Positions 50,765 through 54,276 of a stretch of DNA of 54,276 nucleotides are shown here, piece after piece (positions within the stretch are counted from its first letter, which is position 1; each line of letters begins with the position of its first letter). Both the position numbers and the translations under genes were made by a program. The stretch is from a virus. The notes under the pieces were generated by a model, which had not been told where the DNA came from, did no database searches, and saw only the letters and a program-made list of their open reading frames with translations. Location: positions 1 to 54,276 of the IMG/VR virus record IMGVR_UViG_3300045020_000038, one strand, 5' to 3'.

Positions 50765-50995
50765 TTAATATGTCCCTTTCCAATACCAATAACCATTAAA
50801 TTCTTTCAGCTTAATATAAGGAAGCAAATCAGGATAAGGAAAGCGAGGTGCTTTAATTACAAAGTAACTATGTCCCATCCATTGTACTTCCCAGAAGTAG
50901 ACTTCAGTCTTCTTGGTCTTCCAGTTTAGACGCTGGGCGATTGGAAGTATCCTTGCCTTCAAGATATTCTTCCAGAATTTCTTTAACTTTAGCAT
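50765..50995 (-). CDS. Small aromatic protein, start uncertain (76 aa or shorter)
   Basis: The C-terminal part KTEVYFWEVQWMGHSYFVIK ... PYIKLKEFNGYWYWKGTY is convincingly protein-like, with many Trp and Tyr. The N-terminal part overlaps the previous gene by about 90 bases and may not be used; ATG 50995 and an internal ATG are both possible. Function unknown. Confidence 0.5.
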   Translation of the reverse strand: MLKLKKFWKNILKARILPIAQRLNWKTKKTEVYFWEVQWMGHSYFVIKAPRFPYPDLLPYIKLKEFNGYWYWKGTY

Positions 50996-51101
50996 TGTGA
51001 ATATAGTTCCGTACCAAGAAGTCCTTGATTAGTTCATCCGCTTCAGAATCCCGTACTTCATTGGTCATCTTTCGTTTCGTCTTGAAATCAGTCTTCTTCA
51101 T
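50904..51101 (-). CDS. Small charged helical protein (65 aa)
   Basis: ATG 51101 (MKKTDFKTKRKMTNEVRDSE), overlapping the upstream gene end. Contains DELIKDFLVRNYIHNAKVKE, a helical hairpin, and an acidic tail. Function unknown. Confidence 0.6.
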   Translation of the reverse strand: MKKTDFKTKRKMTNEVRDSEADELIKDFLVRNYIHNAKVKEILEEYLEGKDTSNRPASKLEDQED

Positions 51102-51279
51102 CTTCGTCGAAATACTCCAGAAGCTGGTCATACTTTTCGATTACCTGGTCTGCTAGAAACTCCACCAATTCTTCACTGGTAATATCCAGCAGTTCTAGAA
51201 TGGTTAGCTCGTCAAGCTGACTCAGCCTCTCCATCATTTCCTGCAGTGTTCGTTCCGTTATTGTCATTTTTGTAGTCAT
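51088..51279 (-). CDS. Small very acidic helical protein (63 aa)
   Basis: Glu/Leu-rich (TERTLQEMMERLSQLDELTI) and ending EYFDEDEED. Might mimic DNA by charge, but there is no direct evidence. The start may be the second in-frame ATG at 51267. Overlaps the DUF4406-like gene. Confidence 0.58.
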   Translation of the reverse strand: MTTKMTITERTLQEMMERLSQLDELTILELLDITSEELVEFLADQVIEKYDQLLEYFDEDEED

Positions 51280-51565
51280 CTTCCTCGTAGTACATATCTA
51301 ACCCCAGCGCAGAACCAATGGTATATTCCAGGGTAGCCCCCGCACTCTCTTGCCATCCAATAAGCATATACATCGCTTCACAATGAATCAGTGCCTCGAT
51401 ATCCTTGATCATACATTCTTTCCAATCCGCTTTTGGATCTGGATTAATGTCGACCGGATTGACAACCTCCCACCCATCATATCGTAGATCATCTGCCACA
51501 GAATTGAAGGCATCAAAGTTCATACCTTCGTAACCAGTCATCGGTCCAGCAATATAGATGCTCAT
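51212..51565 (-). CDS. DUF4406-like, nucleoside deoxyribosyltransferase-fold protein
   Basis: 117 residues. MSIYIAGPMTGYEGMNFDAF, then VNPVDINPDP and LIGWQESAGATLEYTIGSAL follow the pattern of DUF4406, related to nucleoside 2-deoxyribosyltransferases; the Glu in ATLEYTIG fits the catalytic position. It lies with the RNR and the dNTP diphosphohydrolase-like gene, so a role in nucleotide salvage or hydrolysis is likely. Confidence 0.78.
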   Translation of the reverse strand: MSIYIAGPMTGYEGMNFDAFNSVADDLRYDGWEVVNPVDINPDPKADWKECMIKDIEALIHCEAMYMLIGWQESAGATLEYTIGSALGLDMYYEEDDYKNDNNGTNTAGNDGEAESA

Positions 51566-52116
51566 TACTTGTCCTCAATCGTATAATGTTTGGGGAATTT
51601 ATCCTTATGATTATTTTTTATCTTTTTTACCAAAGGAGTATATTGTTCAATCAATTTCTGATATCCTTCTCCCCTCGTCTGACGATCATCTACAAGTTTT
51701 CCAGTACTTTGTGCATCTACCAGAATAGCCAGACAAGCCAGAGCATGAGCAAGGTGAGGAACCCCGCTGTCATCAGCATTATCCTCTCCTTCAAACCAGG
51801 CATCCAGATGACGCTTGCAGGCATCCACATAAATACTAGAACGCACACCAGCATGCCTCCAATTGGAGCGCCCATATTTACACATCCCGTCGAGTAGACC
51901 TAGAGTACCAAATATAGTAGCACTAGCGGGCCATAGATGAAGAGGTAGTTTATCACTACCTATAACATCTTTTGGATTAGAAGGTTTCATCAAAAGATTC
52001 TGACCCTCTTGTTGGTTACTCCATTCAAGGAGTTCTAGTTCTTGAATGCCCATATTAATATGCGGTAATGACCAAAGGTTTATCGGTGGCAGCTTTAAGT
52101 TTTTCCAGTCTATCAT
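51565..52116 (-). CDS. dATP/dGTP diphosphohydrolase-like protein (DUF5664)
   Basis: 183 residues. SNPKDVIGSDKLPLHLWPAS, then DGMCKYGRSNWRHAGV, DACKRHLDAWFEGEDNADDS and HLAHALACLAILVDA match the phage DUF5664 family, named for dATP/dGTP diphosphohydrolase. The HLDAW and ExExNADDSG residues look like a metal site. It may adjust purine dNTP pools. Its ATG overlaps the 80-residue gene upstream; its stop abuts the DUF4406 gene. Confidence 0.75.
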   Translation of the reverse strand: MIDWKNLKLPPINLWSLPHINMGIQELELLEWSNQQEGQNLLMKPSNPKDVIGSDKLPLHLWPASATIFGTLGLLDGMCKYGRSNWRHAGVRSSIYVDACKRHLDAWFEGEDNADDSGVPHLAHALACLAILVDAQSTGKLVDDRQTRGEGYQKLIEQYTPLVKKIKNNHKDKFPKHYTIEDK

Positions 52117-52297
52117 TTAGATCCAGGATAGCCATAGAGAGAACATGAAATGTGGTTGCATCAGCTGTCTGCCAATCTTCTAGATCCTTGGCATACACCA
52201 GAGCTCCCCCAGCCCCATGCATCAACTCTTCAATCCGTTTATAATCGGACGCATCCATGCGTGCCGAACGAGCTGTGCTCTTATCAGTTTGATCCAT
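52055..52297 (-). CDS. Small helical protein (80 aa)
   Basis: ATG 52297 (MDQTDKSTARSARMDASDYK), overlapping the phosphoesterase end. Helical, with YAKDLEDWQTADATTFHVLS. Function unknown. Confidence 0.6.
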   Translation of the reverse strand: MDQTDKSTARSARMDASDYKRIEELMHGAGGALVYAKDLEDWQTADATTFHVLSMAILDLNDRLEKLKAATDKPLVITAY

Positions 52298-53051
52298 ACT
52301 TACGCTCCAGATAGGGGAGACTAATAAACATTTCATCGAATTCGCCGTCATCTACTTCATTGAGCATAAAGGCACCTCGCCAGTGTTTATTACCCTGTGG
52401 TCCTAGATAATCTTCATCATGTTCATAACATGAACCTGCAATGATCGATGCGATACGCCGACCATCTGCCCGGTATCCATAAGCTACCTGTCGACCTTGT
52501 TGATGGCCTGCAATACAACTCATGTGTTTTTTGTTAAGAGTGAGTTGAGCACTTGAGATAGGACGGTTGCTAACACCGGTGACAAAATAATGGCTGTAAG
52601 CAATACCATCAATAACAACCACGTCAAGAAACGGGTGTACTTCCCACCCATAATCGCTGTAACCCAGGTCATCGACACTAATAGTCCCATCGAGTTTAGG
52701 ATCACCATTAACCACGCGATCAATTCGATTCTCGTGGTTACCGAGGGTAAGAACCATTCGAGGCTTGTACTGACGTTTACCATTCTTTCGCTGCCTATCG
52801 TTGTGTTCCTTAATAGGCTTCAGAAGGTGCTCCATTGCTTTATGGCTTGCTTCCACGTCAGCGATATACCGACGGCCTTCGAACGCCTTTTTACCAATAT
52901 CGTAGCTAGACAAACTAGCCATATCGGCGAAGTCCCCAATATTAATAATAATATCAGGCTGATGGTCACAGATATAATTACCAATTCGTGTAAGATAATC
53001 ATAACTGTGACCAGGTTTTACTTGACAATCTGGCAAAATAAAATGTCGCAA
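52284..53051 (-). CDS. Calcineurin-like metallophosphoesterase
   Basis: 255 residues with the full motif set: LPDCQVKPGH, INIGDFADMASLSSYD, LTLGNHENRID, and later GHQQGRQ plus HYF. Phage members of this family resemble SbcD/Mre11-type or lambda-phosphatase-type enzymes; the substrate may be DNA or protein. It sits between endonuclease I and the nucleotide genes, so a DNA-processing role is the better guess. Confidence 0.88.
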   Translation of the reverse strand: MRHFILPDCQVKPGHSYDYLTRIGNYICDHQPDIIINIGDFADMASLSSYDIGKKAFEGRRYIADVEASHKAMEHLLKPIKEHNDRQRKNGKRQYKPRMVLTLGNHENRIDRVVNGDPKLDGTISVDDLGYSDYGWEVHPFLDVVVIDGIAYSHYFVTGVSNRPISSAQLTLNKKHMSCIAGHQQGRQVAYGYRADGRRIASIIAGSCYEHDEDYLGPQGNKHWRGAFMLNEVDDGEFDEMFISLPYLERKYGSN

Positions 53052-53053
53052 GA

Positions 53054-53245
53054 TTATTGCTCCGTGTCGGGCATTTCGTAAATGTCGAAGCCCTCATGTT
53101 CTAGTGTTGAAACAAAGGGAACTGCACCAGCTTGTATGATAGCTTCCATCCCCATCTCAATCACAAACGCTAGTTCCTTTCCTTCGAGCACTCCTTGGAA
53201 TACTACACTTCCATTATCTTTTTCTGTTACATGCTTAATGTGCAA
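53054..53245 (-). CDS. Small hypothetical protein, TTG start (63 aa)
   Basis: TTG 53245 has GGAGG at six bases, inside the end of the endonuclease gene; a longer frame to 53308 would overlap that gene fully. Begins MHIKHVTEKDNGSVVFQGVL, with an amphipathic helix FVIEMGMEAIIQAGAVPFV. Function unknown. Confidence 0.65.
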   Translation of the reverse strand: MHIKHVTEKDNGSVVFQGVLEGKELAFVIEMGMEAIIQAGAVPFVSTLEHEGFDIYEMPDTEQ

Positions 53246-53609
53246 ACCAGACCTCCGGAATCGTGTCGATTGTTGCCCATTCAATCCCATGCTTATCACA
53301 GTACTCACCGTATGTAGTCTTGGAGACTCGGCTCAGCTTATTATTGGGATTCTGGAAAACGAGATAGACCGTTACTTCAGGATGCTGTTCCCGGATATGT
53401 AGGTGCTTGGCTCTATCTGCTGCTCGCCACAGACCTTTGGTTTCTATATAGACGTTCTCTTTTATTTTCCAGTCTGGGTTATAGGTATGTTCTACCAGAT
53501 ATTTCAGCTTGTTAGTTTCATATTCTAACTGAGGATATCGGGTGTGAAACTCCTGCTCAAATTTACTCTTGTACGGTAAGGTCGAGACTCGTTTCTTTTT
53601 GCGTGTTAT
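53235..53609 (-). CDS. Endonuclease I (T7 gp3-like Holliday-junction resolvase), apparent ATA start
   Basis: 124 residues closely following T7 endonuclease I: KFEQEF near the start (Glu20), HTYNPDW (Asp46), YIETKGLW (Glu56, Lys58), DRAKHLHIREQHPEV and TTYGEYCDKHGIEWA. All four catalytic residues are present. It is in frame with the exonuclease but after its TAG stop, and no NTG start exists before the conserved part. ATA 53609 has AAGGGGGG five bases upstream. Alternatives are stop readthrough or an undetected assembly error. It would resolve branched DNA before packaging and degrade host DNA. Confidence 0.85.
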   Translation of the reverse strand: MTRKKKRVSTLPYKSKFEQEFHTRYPQLEYETNKLKYLVEHTYNPDWKIKENVYIETKGLWRAADRAKHLHIREQHPEVTVYLVFQNPNNKLSRVSKTTYGEYCDKHGIEWATIDTIPEVWFAH

Positions 53610-53754
53610 AGTAGCCCCCCTTGAGCCACGTACATGGGAAACGATCCAGACCTGCTAGATAGTATCCGATGTAGGGTCGTTCAATTCCTGCGATGAAGTC
53701 TGTGATGACAACCTTGCTGCCTGCTCGGCTAGTTGTGTAAAGTGGATAGCCCAA
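53563..53754 (-). CDS. Small protein nested between exonuclease and endonuclease I (63 aa)
   Basis: TTG 53754 after AAAGGAAG at seven bases. Begins MGYPLYTTSRAGSKVVITDF and contains RPYIGYYLAGLDRFPCTW, which reads like a conserved small phage protein rather than a shadow. It overlaps the exonuclease end by 100 bases and the endonuclease start by 47 in other frames. Function unknown. Confidence 0.58.
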   Translation of the reverse strand: MGYPLYTTSRAGSKVVITDFIAGIERPYIGYYLAGLDRFPCTWLKGGYYNTQKETSLDLTVQE

Positions 53755-54276
53755 TCGTCGTCTTCCTTTCGCCAGATATAAAGTAATCGTCCTTGTCTCA
53801 ATAACCTTTCATCATCATTGTACAAAGTCTGTACAGCTTGAAACATATCGATTTCATCCACGAGATCATTGATAATCTTGGCGGATTTAACTGGACCGAT
53901 ACCACCAACTCCCCGAATCCCATCAGCAGTATCACCAGTAAGCAACTGCCTATAGAAAGAACGGAGTCCATCAACAGGAGATACCAGATCGTATTCATTC
54001 CGCCGCCAATTGTAATGATGTCCCGGAACCTGTTTCAGATCTTTGTCAATACTTGCAATGATTGTTGTTCCGTCCACGCTTTGAGACTGTGCAATACCGA
54101 GAGCATCGTCAGCTTCGATGATAGTGGTAACTCTGGCACCGTAGGTAGCGACAAGATATGCATTCGCATCCTGTCGATATCTCGGCTGAGGCTTTCCCTT
54201 ACGATTAGCTTTATACTCTGGATCAACAGTATATCTGAATTGGTCAGTTCCGGTAATGTAACACTCATACTCAGTA
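53655..54276 (-). CDS. 5'-3' exonuclease (flap endonuclease family), C-terminal part
   Basis: Continuation of the gene at 1-255 through the window edge. It holds TIIEADDALGIAQ and IIASIDKDLKQVPG (metal-binding Asp residues), and LLTGDTADGIRGVGGIGPVK, the helix-3-turn-helix that binds DNA. The C-terminal 60 residues are helical. It ends at TAG 53655; the same frame then continues into the endonuclease I gene. The first 127 bases at the edge duplicate bases 1-127. Confidence 0.92.
   Translation of the reverse strand, partial: TEYECYITGTDQFRYTVDPEYKANRKGKPQPRYRQDANAYLVATYGARVTTIIEADDALGIAQSQSVDGTTIIASIDKDLKQVPGHHYNWRRNEYDLVSPVDGLRSFYRQLLTGDTADGIRGVGGIGPVKSAKIINDLVDEIDMFQAVQTLYNDDERLLRQGRLLYIWRKEDDDWAIHFTQLAEQAARLSSQTSSQELNDPTSDTI
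54150..54276. repeat. Terminal duplication, right copy
   Basis: Identical to bases 1-127; see the left copy. It shows the contig closes on itself. Confidence 0.9.

Noticed and set aside
53607-53657. TAG recoded as sense codon, making one exonuclease-endonuclease gene
   Set aside because: Several genes end cleanly at TAG (for example 19613 and 20238) and long genes show no in-frame TAG, so a genome-wide recoding is not supported. Local readthrough stays possible.

Overview
The window is a complete tailed-phage genome, opened at an arbitrary point. Its first 127 bases are repeated exactly at its end, which is what an assembler leaves on a circular contig, so the unit genome is about 54,149 bp. 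Gene content points to a short-tailed, strictly lytic podovirus of a Gram-negative host. Tail-stabilising and head-tail adaptor proteins look P22-like, the replication set looks T7-like (family A polymerase, separate Zn-finger primase and DnaB-type helicase, SSB, 5'-3' exonuclease, endonuclease I), and lysis uses a GH24 endolysin with a 3-TM holin. I see no integrase, repressor, tRNA or CRISPR array.

Layout: a control region at about 23,440-24,160 separates two divergent blocks. It is AT-rich and carries inverted repeats, a G6-TA-G6 tract, stem-loops and promoters. Leftward from it, and continuing across the window edge, runs an early/middle block (23,439 to 1, then 54,149 to 48,717). This block holds many small genes, an amidoligase/ATP-grasp/glutamine-amidotransferase cluster (about 10.8-16.1 kb), primase, a membrane-anchored trypsin-like protease, an HNH endonuclease, helicase, a DNA polymerase split in two, SSB, exonuclease, endonuclease I, a metallophosphoesterase, nucleotide-metabolism genes and a B12-dependent ribonucleotide reductase. 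Rightward (24,160-48,688) lies the virion and lysis block: small terminase, HNH, large terminase, portal, GroES-like protein, scaffold, capsid and decoration proteins, tail fibres and spike, holin, gp4-like and gp10-like tail proteins, GNAT, three ejection proteins including a 1,699-residue transglycosylase protein, and endolysin. The two blocks converge on a terminator at about 48.7 kb.

The most interesting points are these. (1) The contiguous two-amidoligase / ATP-grasp / two-GATase cluster looks like a complete amide- or peptide-forming pathway with unknown product. (2) At least six genes have no plausible ATG/GTG/TTG start and appear to begin at ATT, ATC, ATA or CTG. (3) The polymerase is split precisely before motif A by two tiny genes. 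(4) A repeated 32-bp box is followed both times by a terminator hairpin; one copy lies inside a possible leader-peptide gene. (5) A tail fibre carries a foreign GC-rich tip. Functions are inferred from motifs read by eye; no database search was run.
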